A stretch of 17,742 nt of DNA from an uncultured Lachnospiraceae bacterium. Its GTDB lineage: Bacteria; Bacillota_A; Clostridia; Lachnospirales; Lachnospiraceae. The position numbers and the translations under genes are program-made. The notes beneath the pieces are model-generated. The model worked only from the letters and a program-made list of their open reading frames with translations, was not told where the DNA came from and searched no databases. Location of the stretch: the NCBI GenBank assembly GCA_947302185.1, contig CAMYVI010000018.1, positions 1 to 17,742 of the forward strand, read 5' to 3'. How positions within the stretch are numbered: the first letter of the stretch is position 1; each line of letters opens with the position of its first letter. Positions 7,990-16,052 of this stretch are shown here, piece after piece.

Positions 7990-8037
7990 ATGAAGAATAA
8001 AGCAGTGAAAACGGGTAATAATAAGGAGGGACCTTAA
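7990..8037 (+). CDS. Possible 15-residue leader ORF abutting grpE
   Basis: ATG 7990 opens MKNKAVKTGNNKEGP and stops with TAA at 8035-8037, directly against the grpE TTG start. The grpE ribosome binding site (8023-8030) lies within it. The upstream GGGAAG is a weak ribosome binding site, so it may simply be chance. If translated, it could couple initiation at the TTG to upstream ribosomes. Confidence 0.25.
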   Translation: MKNKAVKTGNNKEGP

Positions 8038-8769
8038 TTGGATACAGAGGAAAAGAGGGTTTCGGAAGAAATGGAAGAAGCCGTCAAAAAAGCGGTCGCC
8101 GATGCCCACGAGCAGGCTGCAGATACAGATGAAAGAACTGTAGATACTGCTGCGGAGACGGAGAATGCCGATACAGGAACAGCGGATTCAGAGACTGTTA
8201 CAGATGAAGCTGACAGAGAAATCGGCGATCACAGCGGAGAGACCGGCGACGGAACAGACGGAGCGGAAGATGAATCCGGAAAGGAAGAGGCGTCAATGGA
8301 CATCTTCGGCAGAAGAATCAAGAAAGAGCTTGAGAAGAAAGAAGAGAAGATTCGGGCACTCAACGATCAGTACGTAAGGCTGATGGCCGAATTCGATAAT
8401 TTCAGAAAGCGTACCGAAAAAGAGAAGTCCGGCATGTATGCGATGGGCGCCAGGGATGTTATCGAGAAGATCCTGCCGGTCCTTGATAATTTTGAGAGAG
8501 GGTTTGCGCTCGTCTCGGAGGAAGATCAGGATGATCCCTTCACGCAGGGAATGGAAAAGATGTATACGCAATTCGTAACAGTGCTCGCAGACCTCGGGGT
8601 CACGCCGATTGATGCGGCGGGAAAAGAATTCGATCCGAACCTTCACAATGCGGTAATGCATGTTGAGGATGAGAATTTCGGAGAGAATATTGTAGCCGAG
8701 GAACTGCTTAAGGGATATATGTACAAAGACACCGTCGTGAGACATTCGATGGTCAAGGTAGCAAACTGA
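8038..8769 (+). CDS. grpE: GrpE, DnaK nucleotide exchange factor
   Basis: Dimeric cochaperone that releases ADP from DnaK. The start is TTG 8038, supported by AAGGAGGG (8023-8030) at 7-base spacing; the next in-frame ATG lacks a comparable site. The 243 residues are longer than the ~190-200 typical of GrpE, because the first ~90 residues are a low-complexity tract rich in Glu, Asp, Thr and Ala, probably disordered. After it come the long dimerisation helix (LEKKEEKIRALNDQYVRLMA) with EFDNFRKRTEKEK, then the beta domain with FDPNLHNAVMHVED and the C-terminal GYMYKDTVVRHSMVKV, all classic GrpE signatures. It sits between hrcA and dnaK, as in most Firmicutes. No terminator separates it from either. 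Confidence 0.95.
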   Translation: MDTEEKRVSEEMEEAVKKAVADAHEQAADTDERTVDTAAETENADTGTADSETVTDEADREIGDHSGETGDGTDGAEDESGKEEASMDIFGRRIKKELEKKEEKIRALNDQYVRLMAEFDNFRKRTEKEKSGMYAMGARDVIEKILPVLDNFERGFALVSEEDQDDPFTQGMEKMYTQFVTVLADLGVTPIDAAGKEFDPNLHNAVMHVEDENFGENIVAEELLKGYMYKDTVVRHSMVKVAN

Positions 8770-8838
8770 TTTCTGTTACAATATGAAATCGGTATGATAT
8801 AAAAAGACATTAGCTATTTTTCGAAAAGAAATATATGA

Positions 8839-10716
<1,878 letters not shown>

Positions 10717-10735
10717 TATTACAGCACGCTGACTA

Positions 10736-10770
10736 AAAGGCTCCCGCTAAGGAGTGGGAGCCTTTCTTTT
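10736..10770 (+). terminator. Intrinsic terminator after dnaK
   Basis: AAAGGCTCCCGCT (10736-10748) pairs over 13 positions with AGTGGGAGCCTTT (10753-10765), including one G-U, around the tetraloop AAGG; CTTTT follows. It separates dnaK from dnaJ, so dnaJ needs read-through or its own promoter. Confidence 0.92.
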
Positions 10771-10791
10771 ACTGCGTATTAGGATTTGTTC

Positions 10792-10807
10792 TTTTCAATA
10801 TTGAAAA
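10792..10807. promoter_or_regulatory. 16-bp perfect palindrome upstream of dnaJ
   Basis: TTTTCAATATTGAAAA is identical to its reverse complement. It lies between the dnaK terminator and dnaJ, 81 bp before the dnaJ start, where an operator could sit. It is not CIRCE-like. A short stem GAAAACT/AGTTTTC (10803-10809 with 10821-10827) overlaps its right half. No clear promoter was found in the gap. Confidence 0.4.
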
Positions 10808-10888
10808 CTTCCTCAAAGGCAGTTTTCTCCGGCTTGACCGGCGGACGAATCAGACGCGAAGTCAGAACACTTTATTCAGAGGGGATTT

Positions 10889-11971
10889 ATGGCAGATAAG
10901 AGAGATTACTATGAGGTACTCGGCGTAGCTAAAGACGCGGATGACGCCGAACTCAAAAAAGCATATCGAAAACTGGCTAAGAAGTATCATCCGGATGTAA
11001 ATCCGAGCGAAGAGGCTGCCGAAAAGTTCAAAGAGGCTTCCGAGGCGTATTCCGTACTCTCCGATCCTCAGAAGAGAAAACAGTATGATCAGTTCGGCTT
11101 TGCCGCTTTTGAACAGGGCGGCTTCGGCGGATTTTACTCTGACGGTTTTGGCGGGGCAGATATTTTCGGCGATTTGTTCGGAGATCTTTTCGGAGGCGGC
11201 GGAAGGACGAGGACCCGCTCTGCGAACGATCCTATGCGTGGCGCAAATGTCCGCACGTCTGTGAATATCAGTTTTGAGGAAGCGGTCTTCGGCTGTGAGA
11301 AACAGTTGGAAATCAACTTCAGGGAGGAGTGCGAGACATGTCACGGCACGGGAGCCAAAGCAGGGACTTCTCCGGAAACATGTACGAGATGCCACGGAAC
11401 GGGGCGTATTGTACAGACACAGCAGTCAATTTTCGGAATGATGCAGACGGAAGGCGTCTGCCCTGAGTGTCGGGGTGCCGGAAAGATCATCAGAGAAAAG
11501 TGCCCGGATTGCCGCGGAACGGGATATAAGACCAAGAAAATCAAAATCAAGGTACAGATTCCCGCCGGCATCGATAACGGTATGTCTGTGCGCGTGAGGG
11601 AAAAAGGAGAGCCCGGCGTGAACGGCGGATCGAGAGGTGATCTGCTTGTTGAGGTGCGTGTATCACGTCACCCGATTTTCCAGAGGAATGATACGGAACT
11701 GTACTCGACCGTGCCGATTTCCTTTACGAAAGCCGCACTGGGCGGTAAGATCCGTATTAAAACAATCGACGGTGAAGTCGAGTATGATGTGAAGGCAGGG
11801 ACACAGACGGATACAAGGATCCGTCTGAAAGGTAAGGGAGTTCCTTCTCTCCAGAATGCCGCGAGACGTGGAGATCATTATGTTACACTCGTGGTCCAGG
11901 TACCGACGAGAATGAACAAAGCGCAGAAAGAAGCACTGAAAAAGTACGCGGAAGCCTGCGGGGAGAACTAA
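10889..11971 (+). CDS. dnaJ: DnaJ, Hsp40 co-chaperone
   Basis: Delivers substrates to DnaK and stimulates its ATPase. The 360 residues show the complete class I layout. The J domain starts at [10 protein letters not shown] and carries the catalytic HPD at 34-36. A Gly/Phe region follows to about residue 112. The zinc-binding domain has four CxxCxGxG repeats: [24 protein letters not shown] and CPDCRGTG. The C-terminal substrate-binding domains include [15 protein letters not shown] and [26 protein letters not shown] has Phe where many homologues have His. AGAGGGG sits four bases before ATG 10889, a tight spacing. The gene follows the dnaK terminator with a 172-bp gap and no CIRCE. Confidence 0.97.
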   Translation: MADKRDYYEVLGVAKDADDAELKKAYRKLAKKYHPDVNPSEEAAEKFKEASEAYSVLSDPQKRKQYDQFGFAAFEQGGFGGFYSDGFGGADIFGDLFGDLFGGGGRTRTRSANDPMRGANVRTSVNISFEEAVFGCEKQLEINFREECETCHGTGAKAGTSPETCTRCHGTGRIVQTQQSIFGMMQTEGVCPECRGAGKIIREKCPDCRGTGYKTKKIKIKVQIPAGIDNGMSVRVREKGEPGVNGGSRGDLLVEVRVSRHPIFQRNDTELYSTVPISFTKAALGGKIRIKTIDGEVEYDVKAGTQTDTRIRLKGKGVPSLQNAARRGDHYVTLVVQVPTRMNKAQKEALKKYAEACGEN

Positions 11972-11993
11972 ATAATAGGATGGATCATATCAG

Positions 11994-12088
11994 GGCTATC
12001 ACACTTACGATAGAATACAGTTGTAATCGGTTCATTAGAAATGTGACGCATTTGCAATTGCTGTTCATGTGAGAGTGACAGCCTTTTT
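11994..12088 (+). repeat. Intergenic long-hairpin element, copy 2 (terminator-like)
   Basis: GGCTATCACACTTAC (11994-12008) pairs with GTGAGAGTGACAGCC (12069-12083) in 13 of 15 positions, counting one G-U, and TTTTT follows at 12084-12088. The interior has an apical stem AAATGT/GCATTT. Span and arm sequence resemble the elements at 2509 and 15822. It probably ends the dnaJ transcript. Confidence 0.6.
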
Positions 12089-12125
12089 GTCTCTTCAAGA
12101 ACGCCTCGGCGTTCTTGAAGAGACA
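12088..12125. repeat. Perfect 18-bp inverted repeat (strong hairpin)
   Basis: The arm 12088-12105 (TGTCTCTTCAAGAACGCC) is exactly complementary to 12108-12125, with TC between; as RNA it would form 17 bp closed by a CTCG tetraloop. It has no T-run after it on either strand, so by itself it is not a standard terminator. It abuts the T-tail of the preceding element. Confidence 0.9.
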
Positions 12126-12218
12126 GCGATAGATCATTTGTGTAGCCGAGATACATCGATAATTGAGAAATGTTGTAATTCGCAATTTGTATGAATTCAG
12201 AGTGACGGGAGATCTGTT

Positions 12219-13193
12219 ATGGAATGGACCAAATATACGATTAATACCACTGAGGAAGCAGAGGACCTGGTTTGCTCTATGCTGAGCGAGCTGGGAATCA
12301 CGGGAATCGAAATAGAGGATAAAGTTCCTGTTCTTCCCGAAGAAAACGGAGGATACTTCGGAGATGTAGTGCCTGATCTTGGCTATAACGATCATAAAGC
12401 CAGGGTCTCCTTTTATGTCGAAATACCGGATGAAGGCGAATCGGGGACAGATGCAGGGGATGAAGATGAACTGCTGCAGAAAGTTATTAAAGGACTTCTC
12501 GAACTGGGACAGATTGTCAATGTAGGGGAAGGCTCCATCGAAATCGGAACAACAGCCGAGGAAGACTGGATAAACAATTGGAAGCAATACTTCCATCAGT
12601 TCACGATTGATGACATTCGTATTATTCCTTCATGGGAAGAAGTGCCTGCTGAAGGTACGGAGGAGATGGTACTCCATATTGATCCCGGGATGGCGTTCGG
12701 TACGGGGAAACATGAATCTACTCAGCTTGCGATTCGAGGTATCCGGAAATATCTGAAGCCCGGTATGCGTATGCTTGATATCGGAACCGGAAGCGGAATT
12801 TTAGGAATCGTTGCATTAAAAAGCGGCGCAGGATATGTGTTCGGGACAGATCTGGATGAAAATGTCCTGCCGGCAATTGCAGAGAATCTGGAGAAGAATG
12901 AGATAGATCAGGCGGCATTTGAATACTGTATGGGGGATATTGCACGGGAGACGAACGTTCAGCAGAAAGCGGGCGGGAACTATGATATCGTTGTGGCAAA
13001 TATCATTGCGGAGATTCTGGCAGACATCACGCCGCAGGTACCCGGTCATCTGAAAAAGGGAGGGTATTACATAACATCCGGCATCCTGCAGACACATGCC
13101 CCGGTCGTCCGCGATGCAATCGCAAAAGCAGGCCTTACGATCGTTGAGGAAGTCCCGATGGGCGAGTGGGAGAGTATAATCGCTCAGTACTGA
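12219..13193 (+). CDS. prmA: PrmA, ribosomal protein L11 methyltransferase
   Basis: SAM-dependent enzyme that methylates ribosomal protein L11. The 324 residues comprise an N-terminal L11-recognition domain (EWTKYTINTTEEAEDLVCSM onward), the linker motif DWINNWKQYFHQF, and a Rossmann catalytic domain. The latter has HIDPGMAFGTGKHEST, the SAM-binding LDIGTGSGILG at 186-196, an acidic TDLDENV, and VVANIIAEIL with Asn 261. The insertion of acidic residues around 70-88 (DEGESGTDAGDEDE) is a variable loop. GGGAGA precedes ATG 12219. In Clostridia prmA commonly follows dnaJ and precedes rsmE, as here, though hairpins separate it from dnaJ. Its TGA stop lies inside a perfect palindrome. Confidence 0.96.
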   Translation: MEWTKYTINTTEEAEDLVCSMLSELGITGIEIEDKVPVLPEENGGYFGDVVPDLGYNDHKARVSFYVEIPDEGESGTDAGDEDELLQKVIKGLLELGQIVNVGEGSIEIGTTAEEDWINNWKQYFHQFTIDDIRIIPSWEEVPAEGTEEMVLHIDPGMAFGTGKHESTQLAIRGIRKYLKPGMRMLDIGTGSGILGIVALKSGAGYVFGTDLDENVLPAIAENLEKNEIDQAAFEYCMGDIARETNVQQKAGGNYDIVVANIIAEILADITPQVPGHLKKGGYYITSGILQTHAPVVRDAIAKAGLTIVEEVPMGEWESIIAQY

Positions 13194-13199
13194 GCGATT
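13178..13199. other. Perfect 22-bp palindrome containing the prmA stop codon
   Basis: AATCGCTCAGT is followed directly by its reverse complement ACTGAGCGATT. The prmA TGA (13191-13193) is inside it. In RNA it would form a 9-bp stem with a GTAC loop. No T-run follows. Confidence 0.85.
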
Positions 13200-13261
13200 T
13201 GAAATGTTCGAATGTATGTGTTGATGGCAGGGGCATTTGCGGAAATCTGCGGATAATTTTC

Positions 13262-13290
13262 GCAGGCAACAGAATTTTGCGACTGCCTGT
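13262..13290 (+). other. Stem-loop just upstream of the rsmE ribosome binding site
   Basis: GCAGGCA (13262-13268) pairs with TGCCTGT (13284-13290), one G-U, and TTTA follows. It may be a weak terminator/attenuator or a leader hairpin between prmA and rsmE. The rsmE ribosome binding site AGAGGTG starts 8 bases later. Confidence 0.4.
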
Positions 13291-13311
13291 TTACGGTAGA
13301 GGTGAAAGTCT

Positions 13312-14049
13312 ATGTTTCGATTTTTTATTGACTCAGATCAGATTTCAGAAGGAGTTCTCACTGTGACCGGCAGTGACGTTAACCACATCCGAAATGTTCT
13401 GCGCATGAAAGCAGGAGAGGATATCGAGGCGGTCGATGAGACGGGCCGGGTCGCGACATGCCGGATCAGAGAGACAGCGGCAGATGAAATCCTTGCCGAT
13501 GTGCTGTTCACGGAGGAGAGCGGGGCAGAGTTGACGAACCGGATTACCCTGTATATGGGTCTTCCGAAGTTCGACAAGATGGAACTGATCGTCCAGAAAG
13601 CGGTCGAGCTCGGAGTATATCGGATCGTTCCGGTCAGGATGAAAAGGTGCGTCCTGAAACTGGATGAGAAAAAAGCAGAGGGCAAAGTGAGGAGATGGCA
13701 GAGCATAGCGGAAGCCGCGGCGAAACAGGCTAAACGGGGACTTATACCGGAGGTGGCATCGGTCATGACATTCGGGAAAGCACTGTCCGAAGCCGAAGGC
13801 CTGAATCACATTCTTCTTCCTTATGAATGCGCGGAGGATATTTCGAAGACCAGGGAGCTTATAGGCCGAATCGGACCTGATGAGTCTGTGGCCGTGTTCA
13901 TCGGACCGGAGGGGGGATTCGATTCTTCCGAGGTGGAGGCCGCAAGGGAAGCGGGCGCTCAGATTATTACTCTCGGCAGAAGAATACTGAGGACTGAGAC
14001 GGCGGCAATTTCCGCTATGTCTATCCTCATGTATGAGCTTGAAAAGTAA
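13312..14049 (+). CDS. rsmE: RsmE, 16S rRNA m3U1498 methyltransferase
   Basis: Methylates N3 of U1498 in 16S rRNA near the ribosomal decoding centre. The 245 residues match RsmE length. The N-terminal PUA-like domain begins MFRFFIDS and has the family signature VNHIRNVLRMKAGEDIEAVD. The C-terminal SPOUT (trefoil-knot) methyltransferase domain has YMGLPKFDKMELIVQKAVELGV, the motif SIAEAAAKQAKRG, and the knot motifs IGPEGGF (197-203) and LGRRILRTETAAISAM, which bind SAM. AGAGGTG lies 7 bases before ATG 13312. A 118-bp gap with a stem-loop separates it from prmA; both modify the ribosome and are probably co-transcribed. Confidence 0.95.
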   Translation: MFRFFIDSDQISEGVLTVTGSDVNHIRNVLRMKAGEDIEAVDETGRVATCRIRETAADEILADVLFTEESGAELTNRITLYMGLPKFDKMELIVQKAVELGVYRIVPVRMKRCVLKLDEKKAEGKVRRWQSIAEAAAKQAKRGLIPEVASVMTFGKALSEAEGLNHILLPYECAEDISKTRELIGRIGPDESVAVFIGPEGGFDSSEVEAAREAGAQIITLGRRILRTETAAISAMSILMYELEK

Positions 14050-14089
14050 CCGGCGCATCCTCGTGTTATCAAACATGAGCCGGCCGGTT
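14048..14089 (+). terminator. Possible terminator hairpin at the end of rsmE
   Basis: AACCGGC (14048-14054) pairs with GCCGGTT (14083-14089), and inside it CTCGTGTT (14060-14067) pairs with AACATGAG (14072-14079) around ATCA. The downstream stretch is pyrimidine-rich but lacks a clean T-run, so terminator function is uncertain. It overlaps the rsmE stop. Confidence 0.5.
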
Positions 14090-14137
14090 CCTCTGCCTGC
14101 TTCTTCATTCTTTGTTCTCAGGGGATTTTCTATATGC

Positions 14138-14198
14138 CTGTTCAATAATCACGCAATTACATAAAAAAGAGAATTTAACAGTTGTGATTTTTGAACAG
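14138..14198. promoter_or_regulatory. 15-bp inverted repeat flanking the guaB promoter -35
   Basis: CTGTTCAATAATCAC (14138-14152) and GTGATTTTTGAACAG (14184-14198) are inverted copies differing at one position, 31 bases apart. The right arm overlaps the predicted -35. This could be a dyad operator or an attenuator hairpin for read-through from rsmE. Confidence 0.6.
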
Positions 14199-14210
14199 AT
14201 GCGTTAAAAT
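14182..14210 (+). promoter_or_regulatory. Predicted guaB promoter
   Basis: TTGTGA (14182-14187), 17 bases, TAAAAT (14205-14210). A start near 14217 leaves a leader of about 37 nt with AAGGAG at 14241-14246. The consensus-like TATAAT at 14234 lies too close to the start codon. Confidence 0.55.
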
Positions 14211-14253
14211 ATCTCCCAATATCGAAAACATACTATAATAAAGGAGAGTGCAA

Positions 14254-15759
14254 ATGGCTTATTTCTTCACGGAACCATCCCGTACATTTGGTGAATATCT
14301 GCTTGTTCCCGGTTATTCGTCTTCAGAGTGCGTGCCGGCAGCTGTGTCTCTGGAAACTCCGCTTGTTAAGTATAAAAAGGGCGTTGAGGAATGCCCTCTC
14401 AAAATGAACATCCCGATGGTTTCTGCCATTATGCAATCCGTATCAGGAGAAAAGCTTGCCATTGCCCTGGCAAAGCAGGGCGGCGTCTCATTCATTTACG
14501 GATCACAGACAGTTCAGCAGGAAGCTGACATGGTCAGGCGCGTAAAAGCCTATAAGAAAGGGTTTGTCACCAGCGATTCCAATCTTCCTCCGCATGCAAC
14601 ACTTGCAGATGTTCTTGATCTGAAGACCAAGACAGGACACTCGACGGTCGCTATAACGGATGACGGAACAGCGCACGGCAAACTTCTCGGAATTGTTGCA
14701 TCAAGAGATTACAGACTTTCCCGTATGTCCACGGAGCTCAAGGTCACAGAGTTCATGACTCCTCTTGAGAGTCTGGTCACTGCTCCGGCGACGACCAGCC
14801 TCCACGACTGCAACGATATTATCTGGGATAATAAGATAAATACGCTTCCGCTCATCGATGAAGAGGGCAGACTGCAGTACATTGTTTTCCGTAAGGATTA
14901 TGACAGCCATAAGGAAAATGTCAACGAGCTTCTTGATGCCAACAAGAGTTATGTCGTCGGTGCCGGTATCAATACAAGAGATTATGCAGAGCGTGTACCT
15001 GCGCTTGTTGAAGCGGGTGCCGATATCCTCTGTATTGATTCTTCCGAGGGCTTCAGTGAGTGGCAGAGCAGAACGATCGGCTGGATTCGCGAACATTACG
15101 GTGACAGTGTCAAAGTGGGTGCAGGCAATGTCGTCGACAGAGAGGGATTCCTGTTCCTCGCCAAAACGGGTGCTGACTTTGTTAAAATCGGTATCGGCGG
15201 CGGTTCGATCTGCATAACACGTGAGACGAAGGGCATCGGCCGCGGACAGGCTACTGCAGTCATCGAAGTGGCTAAGGCAAGAGACGAATACTATGAACAG
15301 ACAGGTATTTATATCCCGATCTGTTCAGACGGCGGAATTGTGCATGACTATCACATTACACTCGCTTTGGCTATGGGAGCGGATTTTGTTATGCTCGGCC
15401 GCTATTTTGCAAGATTTGATGAAAGTCCGACAAGCAAGCTTCGTGTCGGCGGGAATTACGTGAAAGAGTACTGGGGTGAAGGGTCAAACCGTGCACGCAA
15501 CTGGCAGAGATATGATCTCGGAGGAGCTTCAAAACTGAGCTTTGAGGAGGGCGTTGACAGTTATGTTCCTTATGCGGGAACACTGGCAGAAGGCGTGGGA
15601 ACAACGCTTTACAAGGTCCGCTCGACGATGTGCAACTGCGGAGCTCTTTCAATACCGGAGCTTCAGCAGAAGGCAAGACTCACAGTCGTCTCCTCGACAT
15701 CGATCGTTGAGGGGGGCAGCCATGATGTCATCCTGAAAAATAACAATCCGCACGATTAA
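14254..15759 (+). CDS. guaB: IMP dehydrogenase, Tritrichomonas foetus-like type
   Basis: Oxidises IMP to XMP with NAD, the committed step of guanine nucleotide synthesis. The 501-residue protein starts [24 protein letters not shown] barrel is interrupted by two CBS domains at about 105-235. Key residues are visible: phosphate and IMP loop [12 protein letters not shown] with catalytic Cys 320, the flap with the Arg 419-Tyr 420 dyad ([11 protein letters not shown]), and [14 protein letters not shown]. Several blocks match, as I recall it, T. foetus IMPDH nearly residue for residue with numbering offset by one, including Lys 311 and Glu 432. ATG 14254 with AAGGAG (14241-14246) is chosen over GTG 14248. 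It has its own promoter and no purine-gene neighbour. Confidence 0.95.
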   Translation: MAYFFTEPSRTFGEYLLVPGYSSSECVPAAVSLETPLVKYKKGVEECPLKMNIPMVSAIMQSVSGEKLAIALAKQGGVSFIYGSQTVQQEADMVRRVKAYKKGFVTSDSNLPPHATLADVLDLKTKTGHSTVAITDDGTAHGKLLGIVASRDYRLSRMSTELKVTEFMTPLESLVTAPATTSLHDCNDIIWDNKINTLPLIDEEGRLQYIVFRKDYDSHKENVNELLDANKSYVVGAGINTRDYAERVPALVEAGADILCIDSSEGFSEWQSRTIGWIREHYGDSVKVGAGNVVDREGFLFLAKTGADFVKIGIGGGSICITRETKGIGRGQATAVIEVAKARDEYYEQTGIYIPICSDGGIVHDYHITLALAMGADFVMLGRYFARFDESPTSKLRVGGNYVKEYWGEGSNRARNWQRYDLGGASKLSFEEGVDSYVPYAGTLAEGVGTTLYKVRSTMCNCGALSIPELQQKARLTVVSSTSIVEGGSHDVILKNNNPHD

Positions 15760-15821
15760 TTGACGTGCCTGAGACTGTTCAGAAATCCGGACGGTAAACG
15801 TATAGATAAAGAATAAAACAA

Positions 15822-15921
15822 AAGAAGTTGTCGCTAAGGAGCAGTACTATATCGCAGATGTTATCTTTAAATGTCTGCAGAGTATGGTTGATTCGCAGCC
15901 TGATGCGGCAGCTTCTTTCTT
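15822..15921 (+). repeat. Intergenic long-hairpin element, copy 3 (terminator-like)
   Basis: AAGAAGTTGTCGC (15822-15834) pairs over 13 positions, two of them G-U, with GCGGCAGCTTCTT (15905-15917); TCTT follows. Inside are GTACT/AGTAT and an apical 9-bp stem (15854-15862 with 15870-15878). The architecture matches the elements at 2509 and 11994, and the 3' arm GCGGCAGCTT is shared with the 2509 copy. Confidence 0.6.
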
Positions 15922-15981
15922 ATCAGGCTGAAAGTCAAACGGCTGATCCGGAGAGTTTTTCAGGTTCTGACAGAACAGGAC

Positions 15982-16010
15982 TTGAAATATTAATGAGTAG
16001 ATATTATATT
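15982..16010 (+). promoter_or_regulatory. Predicted promoter for the membrane glycosyltransferase-like gene
   Basis: TTGAAA (15982-15987), 17 bases, TATATT (16005-16010). Both boxes are one base from consensus. A start near 16017 gives a leader of about 36 nt with GAGGG at 16042-16046. Confidence 0.65.
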
Positions 16011-16052
16011 TTATTGGTAAGTCACAGTTCATCATGCTGATGAGGGAAAAGC

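Larger units (their letters stand above)
11972..12218. other. Structured intergenic region between dnaJ and prmA
   Basis: This 247-bp gap is non-coding by inspection. It holds the long-hairpin element (11994-12088) and, directly after it, an 18-bp perfect inverted repeat (12088-12125), both listed separately. The last ~90 bp before prmA are AT-rich; TTGAGA at 12163-12168 could be a -35, but no good -10 sits at the right distance. Confidence 0.6.
15760..16052. other. Intergenic region between guaB and the glycosyltransferase-like gene
   Basis: No supported gene is seen in these 293 bp; short frames overlap the hairpin element and lack ribosome binding sites. The region holds the third long-hairpin element (15822-15921) and a promoter (15982-16010). 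The first 60 bp after guaB show no clear terminator, so the hairpin element is the best candidate. Confidence 0.6.

Noticed and set aside
11985..12596. 203-codon antisense frame over the dnaJ-prmA gap and the start of prmA
   Set aside because: It crosses the hairpin elements and the conserved 5' part of prmA; its product has no recognisable domain.
13345..14145. 266-codon antisense frame opposite rsmE
   Set aside because: It is the complement of a clearly conserved gene, its predicted protein is rich in His, Arg and Ser without family motifs, and it has no ribosome binding site or promoter.
14234..14239. TATAAT as the guaB -10 box
   Set aside because: Transcription would start beyond the Shine-Dalgarno sequence and there is no matching -35; the 14182-14210 promoter fits better.
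15828..16040. 70-codon frame between guaB and the membrane-protein gene
   Set aside because: It overlaps the structured hairpin element and the promoter, lacks a ribosome binding site and has no recognisable motif.
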